The notes under the pieces were generated by a model, which saw nothing but the letters and a program-made list of their open reading frames with translations, ran no database searches and was not told the origin of the DNA. From contig CAZWPO010000001.1 of assembly GCA_964635975.1 (NCBI GenBank), forward strand, positions 310,001 through 374,000: a stretch of DNA of 64,000 nucleotides, in the 5' to 3' direction. Made by a program: the position numbers and the translations under genes. The DNA comes from UBA5314 sp964635975 (lineage in GTDB: Bacteria > Bacillota > Syntrophomonadia > Syntrophomonadales > Syntrophomonadaceae). Positions 17,544-26,453 of this stretch are shown here, piece by piece. The stretch's first letter is position 1. Each line of letters begins with the position of its first letter.

Positions 17544-17655
17544 AACAGTCCCTCCTTAAAATAATCTACTAATCGTCCTTCTTTCCTCCCTTCCAAATAA
17601 TTATTCATCCAGAAGACCGCCCGATGATCTTCATTTTTTTGCAGAGGAAACGAAA

Positions 17656-17686
17656 TGTCAGGCCTCCTTAAAAAGGCGGCCTGACA
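17656..17686 (-). terminator. Expression-platform hairpin between riboswitch and tupA
   Basis: On the minus strand TGTCAGGCC pairs with GGCCTGACA (9 bp), extended by CCTT/AAGG with one mismatch, then TTTCGTTT. It lies just after the aptamer-like region and before tupA, as expected of a riboswitch-controlled terminator. The T tract is short. Confidence 0.6.
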
Positions 17687-17689
17687 AAT

Positions 17690-17800
17690 TATCAGTATCC
17701 CTGCTCGCCTTTCCAAACGGGAGGCGCGATCGTTTCCTAATCGCACCCTACGACCGTTAATCCATAGTTATACCTTAGGATTAACGGCTCGGTGAGCCAT
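17690..17800 (-). promoter_or_regulatory. Moco/Tuco-type riboswitch upstream of the tungstate operon
   Basis: On the minus strand the leader has a hairpin CCGTTAATCC...GGATTAACGG (17754-17787), a second GCGAT...ATCGC, then the compact element GCCTCCCG-TTT-GGAAAGGC (17706-17724), which matches what I recall of the conserved 3' part of molybdenum-cofactor (Moco) RNAs. Members upstream of tungsten genes have been proposed to sense the tungsten cofactor. Position before tupA and the terminator hairpin after it support the call. No covariance search was possible. Confidence 0.72.
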
Positions 17801-17920
17801 TTTTTTATATAGGGTTTCGGCAAATACGTTAAAAATCCTTCATTTTTAGAGTATTATAATAATTATGGGAAATATATCTTGCATTCTTAGAAGTAGCAAG
17901 CATAGATAATAGCACCAGCA

Positions 17921-19048
17921 TTAGAAAACAATCTGGTTGCCTCTGAGGTTTACTCCAACAATCAGACCAGCCGCTACAAGGTTGTTCAACATGGCTGTAC
18001 CGCCATAACTGATAAAAGGGAGTGGTATGCCAGTTACCGGCATTATCCCCAGTGACATGCCGATATTCTCAAAGATATGAAAAAGCCACATAGCCGAAAT
18101 GCCCAGAACGATCAATGTCCCATACTCCTCTTTTGATTCAAAGCTTATGGTGATAGCACGTACCAGAAGGATGCCATAGAGTACTATGAGGAACATCGCT
18201 CCCAGAAATCCCAGCTCTTCTCCGATAACTGCAAATATGAAATCGGTGTGATGCTCAGGCAAGAAATTCAGCTGCACCTGGGTGCCGTTAAAAAGTCCTT
18301 TCCCGGTAAGAGAGCCTGAACCGATAGCGATTAAAGACTGGATGGTATTCCACCCTGCTCCGCGCCCGCCGCTGCCATCATTCCTTGGGTCGACAAAAAC
18401 GGTCAGTCTCTTTATTTGATAATCCTGTAAAAAAGGGAGCGGGATGTCAAAACGAAAATGCAGGAATAACAGCAGAGCAACTATCGCCCCGGAACCTATT
18501 ATCAGGCCCCCAAGTATTTTGGAATTGGCACCTGCGAAATACATCATGACCAGGCAAATAATCATATAGACCATAGCCGTACCCAGATCATTCTGTTTGA
18601 TAATCAACAGGCAGGGCAGACCCATAAATAAAAAGCATGGCACCAGCTGCCCGATAGTATCCAGCGCGCCTTTACGTCTACTCAAGAAATCGGCGAAGGC
18701 TATAATAAGCATGACTTTGCTGAACTCAGCAGGCTGAAAATTGCCCAAGCGGCCCAGTCTGATCCATCCCTGGGTGCCGTTCACCTCGTCGCCTAATAAA
18801 AGCACCAGGATCAGCAGTACGATTGCCGTCCCATAAATAATCCAACTGTACCGTTTTAATTGGATATAATCAAAACGAACCACAAAAACAGCTGCAACAA
18901 GGCCGATCGCCACTGCTACAATCTGCCTGCTAACCGAGCTTCCCGATGTTGTAGTAGCGCTGACCACCGCTATCAAGCCAAAGGCAATCAGGGCAAATAA
19001 GCTTATGACAAATGCGCGGTCTATGAATTTTAATCTTTTCAATTCCAT
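17921..19048 (-). CDS. rodA: RodA/FtsW/SpoVE family peptidoglycan glycosyltransferase
   Basis: A 375-aa polytopic SEDS protein with about ten membrane segments. Family signatures include GWIRLGRLGNFQPAEFSK and the C-terminal MSLGIMPVTGIPLPFISYGG. SEDS proteins polymerise glycan strands together with a class B PBP; mrdA (PBP2) lies nearby at 21-23 kb, so this is the likely elongation partner. SD GGAGG is 11 nt before the ATG. It is separated from minE by a terminator, so it probably has its own promoter or depends on read-through. Confidence 0.92.
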   Translation of the reverse strand: MELKRLKFIDRAFVISLFALIAFGLIAVVSATTTSGSSVSRQIVAVAIGLVAAVFVVRFDYIQLKRYSWIIYGTAIVLLILVLLLGDEVNGTQGWIRLGRLGNFQPAEFSKVMLIIAFADFLSRRKGALDTIGQLVPCFLFMGLPCLLIIKQNDLGTAMVYMIICLVMMYFAGANSKILGGLIIGSGAIVALLLFLHFRFDIPLPFLQDYQIKRLTVFVDPRNDGSGGRGAGWNTIQSLIAIGSGSLTGKGLFNGTQVQLNFLPEHHTDFIFAVIGEELGFLGAMFLIVLYGILLVRAITISFESKEEYGTLIVLGISAMWLFHIFENIGMSLGIMPVTGIPLPFISYGGTAMLNNLVAAGLIVGVNLRGNQIVF

Positions 19049-19125
19049 AGCTTATTAGTCCTCCACGCCTATTATAAAGCGCAGTACCTGCTCTGTCCAT
19101 AACCCAAAAACCAACAAAAAAAAGA

Positions 19126-19157
19126 AAAAGCCGGCAGACAGGCTGTGCCTCCGGCTC
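19126..19157 (-). terminator. Terminator after minE
   Basis: On the minus strand AGCCGG (19151-19156) pairs with CCGGCT (19129-19134), extended by GGCA/TGCC, followed by TTTTCTTTTTTTT. Confidence 0.8.
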
Positions 19158-19178
19158 TTCTTAAGGTAATCACAATAT

Positions 19179-19457
19179 CTACTGATTTACCACCTTCTTC
19201 ATGCCTTTGACAGGTATATTGGCCACCAGGGCAATAGCATCGTCATCGTTTTCCAGGTTCACCTGCAGAGCCTCTTCATCGATCTCCAGGTATTCCCGGA
19301 TTACCTTGATCAAATCCTCTTTAAGCTGGTTTATGAACTCCGGCGATACTGATGCACGATCATGAACCAGCACCAGCCGCAGCCTTTCTCTGGCCACATC
19401 CTTACTTGGCAGATTCTCTTTTGCAAAAAGGCGGGTGAGAAAATCCAAAAGAACCAT
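19179..19457 (-). CDS. minE: Cell division topological specificity factor MinE
   Basis: A 92-aa MinE. The N-terminal amphipathic and MinD-activating region (about 1-32) is followed by the dimeric topological domain with DLIKVIREYLEIDEEALQV. MinE drives MinCD oscillation so that division occurs at mid-cell. Bacillus lacks MinE and uses DivIVA, so its presence fits a clostridial lineage. It begins 11 nt after minD ends. Confidence 0.96.
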   Translation of the reverse strand: MVLLDFLTRLFAKENLPSKDVARERLRLVLVHDRASVSPEFINQLKEDLIKVIREYLEIDEEALQVNLENDDDAIALVANIPVKGMKKVVNQ

Positions 19458-19468
19458 GTCTCCCCCTC

Positions 19469-20269
19469 CTATTTAGCCAGCCGTAGCATCTTTTTAAAAC
19501 GGTCCATGATCCAATGTGAATCATTATTGGTCTGTATATCGACCTCCTCACCCGCGATTCTTCTGGAAATACGCCGATATGCCAGTCCCGCTCTCGAATT
19601 ATTATCCAGTACAGCCGGCTCTCCACGATTAGTAGAAACCACTATAGATTCATCCTCGGGGACAACTCCAAGCAGGTCGATCGATAAGATATCAAGAATA
19701 TCGTCAATATCCATCATATCGCCGCGCCTCACCATCTTACTACGCAGGCGGTTTATTATTAGCCGGGCATTAGTGAGCCCAGCGGCTTCGAGCAGACCAA
19801 CGATTCGATCGGCATCACGCACCGATGACACCTCTGGTGTTGCCACGATTATTGCATCGTCAGCTCCTGCTATGGCATTTTTAAAACCCTGTTCTATACC
19901 TGCCGGGCAATCGACAAGTATATAATCAAAATCATTGCGAAGCTCATTGGTCAAGTTTTTCATCTGATGGGGAGTCACTGCCGTCTTATCCTTGGTTTGG
20001 GCAGCAGGCAGCAGATGCAGACCATCGATCCTCTTATCTTTGATCAATGCCTGCTTAATTTTACAGTTGCCCTGAACAACATCCACAATATCAAAAACGA
20101 TGCGATTCTCCAGGCCCATTACCACATCAAGATTTCTCAAACCTATATCTGTATCAATCAACACCACCCGGAAATCCATCATGGCCAGCGCTGTACCCAG
20201 GTTGGCTGTTGTAGTAGTTTTTCCCACTCCGCCCTTTCCTGACGTTATCACCAACACCCTGCTTTTCAT
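19469..20269 (-). CDS. minD: Septum site-determining ATPase MinD
   Basis: About 266 aa from the ATG at 20269 (MKSRVLVITSGKGGVGKTT), which has GGAGG 8 nt upstream; an earlier ATG at 20287 overlaps minC and lacks an SD. The deviant Walker A GKGGVGKTT is at residues 11-19. The C-terminal amphipathic membrane-targeting helix ends RFKKMLRLAK. Recruits MinC to the membrane and is stimulated by MinE. Confidence 0.97.
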   Translation of the reverse strand: MKSRVLVITSGKGGVGKTTTTANLGTALAMMDFRVVLIDTDIGLRNLDVVMGLENRIVFDIVDVVQGNCKIKQALIKDKRIDGLHLLPAAQTKDKTAVTPHQMKNLTNELRNDFDYILVDCPAGIEQGFKNAIAGADDAIIVATPEVSSVRDADRIVGLLEAAGLTNARLIINRLRSKMVRRGDMMDIDDILDILSIDLLGVVPEDESIVVSTNRGEPAVLDNNSRAGLAYRRISRRIAGEEVDIQTNNDSHWIMDRFKKMLRLAK

Positions 20270-20283
20270 CGTCAAACCTCCAT

Positions 20284-20916
20284 TCATATTTTTAGCCTTT
20301 CTATCACTACCTTTTCCGACCTTATACGGGCCAGTTCAGGCTGTTTTCCCGCTAAATGGTCGCCGTCTGGTGGTCGGGTGATATGGTTGGCTATGCGCAG
20401 TTGGGTAGGATTCAGACGGTAGGCAGTTATTACAGCACTTTCATCCCCGAAGTATCCAGCATGAGCCACACCTTTTAGAGATCCTATTATCAATATGTTC
20501 CCAACTGCTATCACTTCTGCTCCAGGGTTGACATCCCCAAGTACAACCAGATTGCCTGGGCTGAAAAATCGCTGTCCCGAACGCAGATGTCGGCAAATCA
20601 AGACAGTTTCCTCATAAGCAGGCATATCAGCCACTGTGGGAGGAAATACCTCACTATTTAAAAGATTATTAATAAATCCGGGAGATAGAATTTCTTTTAG
20701 ATACAATCCATGATCCAATAAGATGTCCTCGAGCTCCCTGACCTGCTTGCTGCTCAAGCTTTTATTACCGATGTCAATTACCAGTTGGGTGCCCGGTTCA
20801 AACTGGTTGAGTTCTACAACGCGCCGTTCCAATCCGGTTTTGATATCTCCAAATGTGTGAAATGCCTTCAGATCTACAAGCCTTTCCTCTCTATAATCCC
20901 TGGCGACAGCTCTCAT
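20284..20916 (-). CDS. minC: Septum site-determining protein MinC
   Basis: About 210 aa from the ATG at 20916 (MRAVARDYREERLVDLKAF). GGGAGG lies 8 nt upstream, and the resulting length is normal for MinC; the frame stays open to 21075 but that part is AT-rich intergenic sequence. The N-terminal FtsZ-inhibiting domain covers about 1-95 and the C-terminal beta-helix with the MinC motif GNLVVLGDVNPGAEVIA about 105-205. First gene of the minCDE operon. Confidence 0.95.
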   Translation of the reverse strand: MRAVARDYREERLVDLKAFHTFGDIKTGLERRVVELNQFEPGTQLVIDIGNKSLSSKQVRELEDILLDHGLYLKEILSPGFINNLLNSEVFPPTVADMPAYEETVLICRHLRSGQRFFSPGNLVVLGDVNPGAEVIAVGNILIIGSLKGVAHAGYFGDESAVITAYRLNPTQLRIANHITRPPDGDHLAGKQPELARIRSEKVVIERLKI

Positions 20917-21009
20917 ACCGTAGTCCTCCCATCTAAACTTGGTTATTTTTACCAGGATATTTATATAACTTCTATAATTTCTATTTTTTCCCTCCATCAA
21001 AAAAACAGA

Positions 21010-21044
21010 AAAATAAGAATACTCTGGGTTTTTATCCCAGAGTA
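21010..21044 (-). terminator. Terminator after mrdA
   Basis: A perfect 10-bp stem ATACTCTGGG / CCCAGAGTAT with a 7-nt loop, followed on the minus strand by TCTTATTTTTC. It ends the mreBCD-mrdA unit before minC. Confidence 0.85.
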
Positions 21045-21096
21045 TGTCGCCTGGCAGCCCCAAAAATCTGTTCAAATTCGCAGGGTGTTTTCGATA

Positions 21097-23313
21097 TTAT
21101 TCGCCATCACTTCTCCGCTGCTCGGTGGGTGGAATAGTTTTTTCCCCGGTCTGAACTGCTGGTGGAGCAGGGGTCGCTGGATCGGGAGCAGGTTGTGGCA
21201 AAGCAGGTTCCGGACTTACGTTTTGCGCCGGTTCGACCGGTTTATTAGCTATCTGAGGTGTGCTTGGCTGCGCCGGTGCAGCCAGATGATCTACAATGCC
21301 AAAATACTGTTCAAAAACTGCTTTGCAAACCGGTCCCGCTGACGTGGCTCCGCTGTACCCGTACTCGACCACTCCGGCAAACGCAATTTCCGGGTTGTCA
21401 AAAGGAGCAAAAGCAATAAAAACGCCATGTACTTCCTTTAGAGTATCGTCCCCAGTTCTACCGGTTTGAGCGCTTCCGGTTTTAGCTCCAACTTTTATAT
21501 TATCCGGGAAGTTGGTGAACAGGTAGGCGGCTGTTCCATTGCCCCTGGTGACTTCCAGCATAGCCCTTCGGATCTCAGCCAGACTGTTGCTGCTGACGTC
21601 AACTTTCCGAATCAGCTGGGGCTCGTTTTGCAAAACCACTTTGTTCTCCGACGTTAGTGCCTTGTTGAGCAAATAAGGCTTCCATAAAGAACCTCCATTG
21701 GCAATTGCGGACACATAATTGGCCAGTTGCATAACTGAAAAATCATTGTATCCCTGGCCGATAGACATGTTAAAAGTATCGAACGGCTGCCAGTTGGTCA
21801 CCCAGTTATAATCTATCTTATACTGAGCTTCAATTTCGTTCTTTTCCTTCTCCTTCTTTTTTATGAGATCTTTCCTCTCCTGCTCGCTGCTGGCCTGAGC
21901 GATAAGGCCGTCATATTTAGCATTGAGCTGATTCAGCTTGGCCTGGTGCTGCTTTTGCATAGGCTCATCATTTTGTGCAAATTTCCATTCCGGTGAAGGA
22001 AGCACTCCCTTCCTCTCGTCAGGAAGATCAATACCGGTCTTACTGCCAAGGCCAAATTCAGTGGCTATCCTGACAATCTCCTCTTTACCGGCTCGGCGTC
22101 CCATCTCCTGAAAATAAGTATTACAGGAATGGGCCATAGCCGAATACATGTTTACGTTATTGTGGACTCCCGTGCATTTAATATACGGAGCTATCCAGTA
22201 AGCCCCAGCACAATTAACGTAGTCCTTTAAAGGATCTACGGTTCCTTTTTCCATGGCGGCCAGACCGGTTATTGGCTTAAATGTCGACCCCGGAGGATAG
22301 GTAGACTGAATGGCACGATTGGTAGCCGCCCCTGGCTGCATAGGATCATAGTTTTCAGTCTGAGGGAAATAATAGGCTGCCCGTTCATTGGTGATATTTC
22401 CTTTGAAGTCGTCCGGATTCAAAGCAGGGCTGCTGTACATCGCCAGAATTTCACCTGTTTTCACATTCATTAAAACTGCTGAACCCACTTTAGCCTTGGC
22501 ATACTGTGATTGGAGCTGTTTGAGGGTAGCCTCCATACTCTGTTCCATCACTTTCTGCAGCCGGCTGTCAATGGTTAAATAAAGGTTGCTGCCCGCATGC
22601 GGGTCCTGAGTCGTTACATCTCGATTCGGCACCGGACGCCCCCCGGCGTCAACCTCAACCTGTTGGGCTCCGTCAATTCCGCGCAGGTATTGTTCATACT
22701 GCTTTTCGATACCGGTTTTGCCGATCAGGCTGTTCATACTGTATTTGTAGCCGCCTTCTCCCTGTTTATCTAGCTCTGCCTGGCTTATGGAGTGTATATA
22801 ACCCAGAACGTGCCCAGCCAGGGTTCCCTCGGGATAAGTACGAAGCGGTTCGATCGATATGCTGACACCTGGCAGTTCCTGGCGGTTCTCTTCCAGAGTA
22901 ACCACGAGTTCCCAGGGTATGTCCCGCAGCAGAACAATGGGTTCAAAAAGCCTGGGATTTTCCTTTACTTTATTGCGGATGTAATCAGGGGTGACTTCTG
23001 GATACAATCCATTCATTAAACGGGGCAGATTCTGCGCCACAATTTCAATATTATCTTTATTCAATTCTAAATAGGTAAGGCTGACCGTGTAGACCAACTT
23101 GCTATTGGCTATAACCACATTATCCCGTGTATATATTTCGCCCCGGGGAGCTTTGACCGGTACTAGACGGATGCTGTTATCTTTGGCCTTAGTTTGATAG
23201 GCTTGATTGGCAAATAATTGCACAATGGCAAGCCGCAGTGACAGTATGCCGAGCAAAGCGATGACTATAATCGTATACACCCGGAGGCGGGATTTAAAAT
23301 CAGCAGGCCTCAT
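21097..23313 (-). CDS. mrdA: Penicillin-binding protein 2, class B transpeptidase
   Basis: A 738-aa elongation-specific transpeptidase. One N-terminal membrane anchor (about 11-33), a dimerisation domain, and the catalytic domain with S343-T-F-K346, S396-C-N398 and K611-T-G-S. An insertion rich in K, E and Q (about 450-505, coiled-coil-like) lies between the SCN and KTG motifs, and the last ~60 residues form a proline-rich tail. Works with RodA in the MreBCD elongation complex. The start directly follows the end of mreD. Confidence 0.95.
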   Translation of the reverse strand: MRPADFKSRLRVYTIIVIALLGILSLRLAIVQLFANQAYQTKAKDNSIRLVPVKAPRGEIYTRDNVVIANSKLVYTVSLTYLELNKDNIEIVAQNLPRLMNGLYPEVTPDYIRNKVKENPRLFEPIVLLRDIPWELVVTLEENRQELPGVSISIEPLRTYPEGTLAGHVLGYIHSISQAELDKQGEGGYKYSMNSLIGKTGIEKQYEQYLRGIDGAQQVEVDAGGRPVPNRDVTTQDPHAGSNLYLTIDSRLQKVMEQSMEATLKQLQSQYAKAKVGSAVLMNVKTGEILAMYSSPALNPDDFKGNITNERAAYYFPQTENYDPMQPGAATNRAIQSTYPPGSTFKPITGLAAMEKGTVDPLKDYVNCAGAYWIAPYIKCTGVHNNVNMYSAMAHSCNTYFQEMGRRAGKEEIVRIATEFGLGSKTGIDLPDERKGVLPSPEWKFAQNDEPMQKQHQAKLNQLNAKYDGLIAQASSEQERKDLIKKKEKEKNEIEAQYKIDYNWVTNWQPFDTFNMSIGQGYNDFSVMQLANYVSAIANGGSLWKPYLLNKALTSENKVVLQNEPQLIRKVDVSSNSLAEIRRAMLEVTRGNGTAAYLFTNFPDNIKVGAKTGSAQTGRTGDDTLKEVHGVFIAFAPFDNPEIAFAGVVEYGYSGATSAGPVCKAVFEQYFGIVDHLAAPAQPSTPQIANKPVEPAQNVSPEPALPQPAPDPATPAPPAVQTGEKTIPPTEQRRSDGE

Positions 23314-23817
23314 TTACCTCTCCCCTGTAAATCTCAATACCCCGAATTTGGATGAATTATAATACCAAATATACAGCGGTCCGGAAAGAACACCATTATA
23401 TAGGATCTGTATGAATATCATCATCAACATACCTGCATCCCAGTTAAAAGTGCTCAATCGCACAAGGTTTAAAAGCATAAGCATGACGGAATTGAACGCG
23501 GTAGCAAGCATGACGGTGACCATCCCTACCAGGATATTCTCTCGAAAGACATTGCCCTGCCAGTGAGTGATCATAAAAGCTGTCAGTCCTTTGGCCAGGG
23601 CGTTCATACCTATAAAGCGGCCAAAATAGAGGTCTTCAATCAAGCCGCAAAAAAAACCGTATGCCGGTGCTTTTTCCCTTTCGTTTACTAGAGCAAAAAA
23701 AGTGACGATTATTATGAGCAAATCAGGCACCGCCCCTTTTATACTATAGGAGCTAAAAAATGTCGATTGCAAAAATATCGCCAAAAATGGCAGCAATATA
23801 TGTATGAGCCAGCGCAA
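23314..23817 (-). CDS. mreD: Rod shape-determining protein MreD
   Basis: A 167-aa integral membrane protein with about five to six hydrophobic helices (HILLPFLAIFLQSTFF at the N-terminus, the family pattern PDLLIIIVTFFALVNEREKA). Located between mreC and mrdA with almost no gap, typical of the elongasome operon. Confidence 0.93.
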   Translation of the reverse strand: MRWLIHILLPFLAIFLQSTFFSSYSIKGAVPDLLIIIVTFFALVNEREKAPAYGFFCGLIEDLYFGRFIGMNALAKGLTAFMITHWQGNVFRENILVGMVTVMLATAFNSVMLMLLNLVRLSTFNWDAGMLMMIFIQILYNGVLSGPLYIWYYNSSKFGVLRFTGER

Positions 23818-23822
23818 ATCCT

Positions 23823-24680
23823 CTACCTCTTCACTTCGACTTTGGCTTCCGGCAGCGGCCGATAGCTGGTTATGACCAGTACTTCCTCAAGCGCATCGAA
23901 ATTTACCGCCGGACTAAGTGTGGCGTTGATCAACAAGCCACCCTGCTCCTTCTTGATGTCAGTAACAGTTCCTATTCTTATCCCCTTCGGGTAAATAGCT
24001 GATAAATCGGAAGTAACTACCAGGTCGTATATTTCTATCTTTGAATAGTAAGGAATATCTATCATCCGCAGCGAATCGTTGTGACCTTCTACTATACCTG
24101 AAGTTTCCCGGCTCTTTTCCAAAATTGCGCCTACTGCCATTTCCGGGTCGGTAATCAAGTCCACTTGAGCTGAATTCTGGGTAACAGACGCAACCCTTCC
24201 TACCAGACCTTCGGGGCTGATAACCGGCATCCCCACAGCTATTCCAGCCATACTCCCCTGGTCAACAAGAATTCTCTTGTACCAATTGCTGGGACTCCTG
24301 GCGATAACCCGGGCGGCTTTTACCTGTAATGTATCCATATTGGCGTTTTTAAAATTAAGGAGGTTTTGCAGGCGCATTGATTCAGCCCTGTACTCACGCA
24401 ATGATTGATTCTCAAACTCCAGAGCGTCCAAGCGCTGCTGCAAATCATCAATTTGCGCATACAGGGTCTTTTTATTGCTAAAGATACTGGTAAAATTAGC
24501 TATCTGGCCTTTTATCCCACTTGACGCCTTATGCAAGGGAGTATAAATAGCCTGCATCAAAGGAGAGTAAAAAGCCCCTTCCTGGCCTGGTGGTGATGAT
24601 GTAAATGCAATAAAAGCAATCGAAGCCCCTCCCACCAGCAAAAACAACCATAGGAACCTGTTTTTGAGTATTCTTAACAA
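23823..24680 (-). CDS. mreC: Rod shape-determining protein MreC
   Basis: A 285-aa protein with one N-terminal membrane anchor (about 8-28), a coiled coil (about 68-115, including QIDDLQQRLDALEFENQSLR) and the beta-barrel region with IARSPSNWYKRILVDQGS and GLVGRVASV. It bridges the MreB filament to PBPs outside the membrane. Located 14 nt after mreB. Confidence 0.96.
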   Translation of the reverse strand: MLRILKNRFLWLFLLVGGASIAFIAFTSSPPGQEGAFYSPLMQAIYTPLHKASSGIKGQIANFTSIFSNKKTLYAQIDDLQQRLDALEFENQSLREYRAESMRLQNLLNFKNANMDTLQVKAARVIARSPSNWYKRILVDQGSMAGIAVGMPVISPEGLVGRVASVTQNSAQVDLITDPEMAVGAILEKSRETSGIVEGHNDSLRMIDIPYYSKIEIYDLVVTSDLSAIYPKGIRIGTVTDIKKEQGGLLINATLSPAVNFDALEEVLVITSYRPLPEAKVEVKR

Positions 24681-24694
24681 AACCCCTCACCTAA

Positions 24695-25717
24695 TCAGAA
24701 AGATTTTTTCATGGAGACAAGAACCCGTTTCAATACTTCGATATTCTCCAGTACAATTCCCGTACCCCGGGCTACAGCCAATAGCGGATCATCGCAGACG
24801 TATACCGGCATGTTGGTCTGCAAACTGATAAGTTTATCTAGTCCACGCAGAAGCGCTCCGCCTCCAGCCATTACAATCCCCCTATCCACTATATCGGATG
24901 CTAGCTCGGGCGGTGTCTTTTCCAGGCAAACCTTTATGCCATCTACAATTTGTTCCACGGTTTCTTTCAAAGCTTTTTGGACTTCTATTGAAGAAACCCG
25001 AATAGTTTTAGGTAAACCACTCAACAGGTCTCTGCCCCTGACTTCATAGCTTTCCTCCGGCCCTTCCCATAAAGCAGAACCAATGGAGATTTTGATATCT
25101 TCGGCAGTCCTCTCGCCTATGAGCAGATTATAATTCTTACGCAGATGGGCTATGATAGCTTCATCCATTTTATCGCCCGCCACGCGGATTGACTTGGCAG
25201 TTACTATTCCACCGAGTGATATAACCGCAACTTCAGTTGTTCCCCCGCCGATGTCAACTATTAGGTTTCCGGTCGGCTCATGCACCGGCAGACCTGCCCC
25301 AATCGCAGCTGCCATCGGTTCTTCAATCAGGTAAGCTTCCTTGGCTCCACCGGCTATGGCTGCTTCTCGAACCGCTCTCTCCTCCACGGTCGTACAGCCG
25401 GTTGGTATGCTAATTATTACACGAGGCCTTACAAAAGGTGTACGGGCTCCCAGTGCCCGATTGATGAAATAGCGCAGCATAGCCTGAGTTATATCAAAAT
25501 CAGCAATAACTCCATCTTTCATAGGGCGTATAGCTATGATATTACCCGGCGTCCGGCCGATCATTTGCTTTGCTTCATCGCCTACCGCCAGAACTTTTCC
25601 TGTATCACTTTCTATTGCAACCACCGACGGTTCACGCATTACAACGCCCTTGCTTTTAACGTGAACCAGGGTATTGGCAGTTCCTAAATCTATGCCCAAG
25701 TCTTTGCCAAAAACCAC
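24695..25717 (-). CDS. mreB: Rod shape-determining actin homolog MreB
   Basis: A 340-aa MreB with the actin-fold phosphate loop DLGIDLGTANTLV, the second phosphate motif IVDIGGGTTEVAVIS and adenosine motif VMAGGGALLRG. It starts with GTG, with GGAGG upstream. It organises lateral wall synthesis with MreC/MreD/PBP2/RodA. 22 nt after radC, as in the maf-radC-mreB layout of Bacillus. Confidence 0.97.
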   Translation of the reverse strand: MVFGKDLGIDLGTANTLVHVKSKGVVMREPSVVAIESDTGKVLAVGDEAKQMIGRTPGNIIAIRPMKDGVIADFDITQAMLRYFINRALGARTPFVRPRVIISIPTGCTTVEERAVREAAIAGGAKEAYLIEEPMAAAIGAGLPVHEPTGNLIVDIGGGTTEVAVISLGGIVTAKSIRVAGDKMDEAIIAHLRKNYNLLIGERTAEDIKISIGSALWEGPEESYEVRGRDLLSGLPKTIRVSSIEVQKALKETVEQIVDGIKVCLEKTPPELASDIVDRGIVMAGGGALLRGLDKLISLQTNMPVYVCDDPLLAVARGTGIVLENIEVLKRVLVSMKKSF

Positions 25718-25739
25718 TTGATCTCTTCCTCCTTAGTCC

Positions 25740-26453
25740 TCAGATCAAATTCTTACTTTTCATACTGATGTAGTTTCTTTCCCCGACTACTATATGATCC
25801 AAAACTTCAATTCCCATCAATTGTCCCGCTGAAATCAGAAGCCTGGTTACTTCGATGTCTTCCCGACTGGGAGTGGGATCACCGCTGGGATGATTGTGAA
25901 CCAGAATTAAAGAAGCAGCGCTCCTTTTGACAGCTGTTTTAAACACTTCCCTCGGATGGACCTGTGAGCTATGCAGCCCCCCTACAGAGACGTCTTCCAT
26001 ACTGATAAGGCCGCCTTTTCTATCCAGGTATAGGACTCTAAAATGCTCTCGATCATAATAACGCATTTCTTCCATAACTATATTTTTTACATCTTCAGGT
26101 GATTTTATGGGCATCTTCTCCAATGCCGTCAGCGCTATTCTGCGCCCCAATTCCAGAGCAGCTTTTATACTGGCGCCCTTGGCCGGTCCGATTCCATGAT
26201 GCGCAGTCAGCTCCTCCAGGCTCGCTTCCTTGAGATGCCTCAATCCACCGTGAAAAGTAAGCAATGACCCGGCAAGATCTATAGCGTTGAGGTTTTTGGT
26301 ACCCATGCCCATGATTATAGCCAGTAGCTCAGAATCACTCAATGCCGCTTCCCCTGTTGCCAGCAACTTCTCTCGCGGCCGCATGTTTTCAGGCATGTCT
26401 TTAATGTTTACATGATAATCGCTCAGGATTGTCTCTCCTTTACAGCACCGCAA
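25740..26453 (-). CDS. radC: RadC family JAB/JAMM-domain protein
   Basis: About 237 aa. N-terminal helix-hairpin-helix region (ALSDSELLAIIMG, HHGIGPAKGASIKAA) and C-terminal JAB1/MPN-like domain with the metal-binding pattern HNHPSGDPTPSREDI. Once linked to DNA repair, the true activity is unsettled. The only upstream start in frame is a TTG at 26453 overlapping maf by 14 nt; a later ATG (MPENMRPREKLL) lacks an SD, so the start is uncertain. Confidence 0.92.
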   Translation of the reverse strand: MRCCKGETILSDYHVNIKDMPENMRPREKLLATGEAALSDSELLAIIMGMGTKNLNAIDLAGSLLTFHGGLRHLKEASLEELTAHHGIGPAKGASIKAALELGRRIALTALEKMPIKSPEDVKNIVMEEMRYYDREHFRVLYLDRKGGLISMEDVSVGGLHSSQVHPREVFKTAVKRSAASLILVHNHPSGDPTPSREDIEVTRLLISAGQLMGIEVLDHIVVGERNYISMKSKNLI

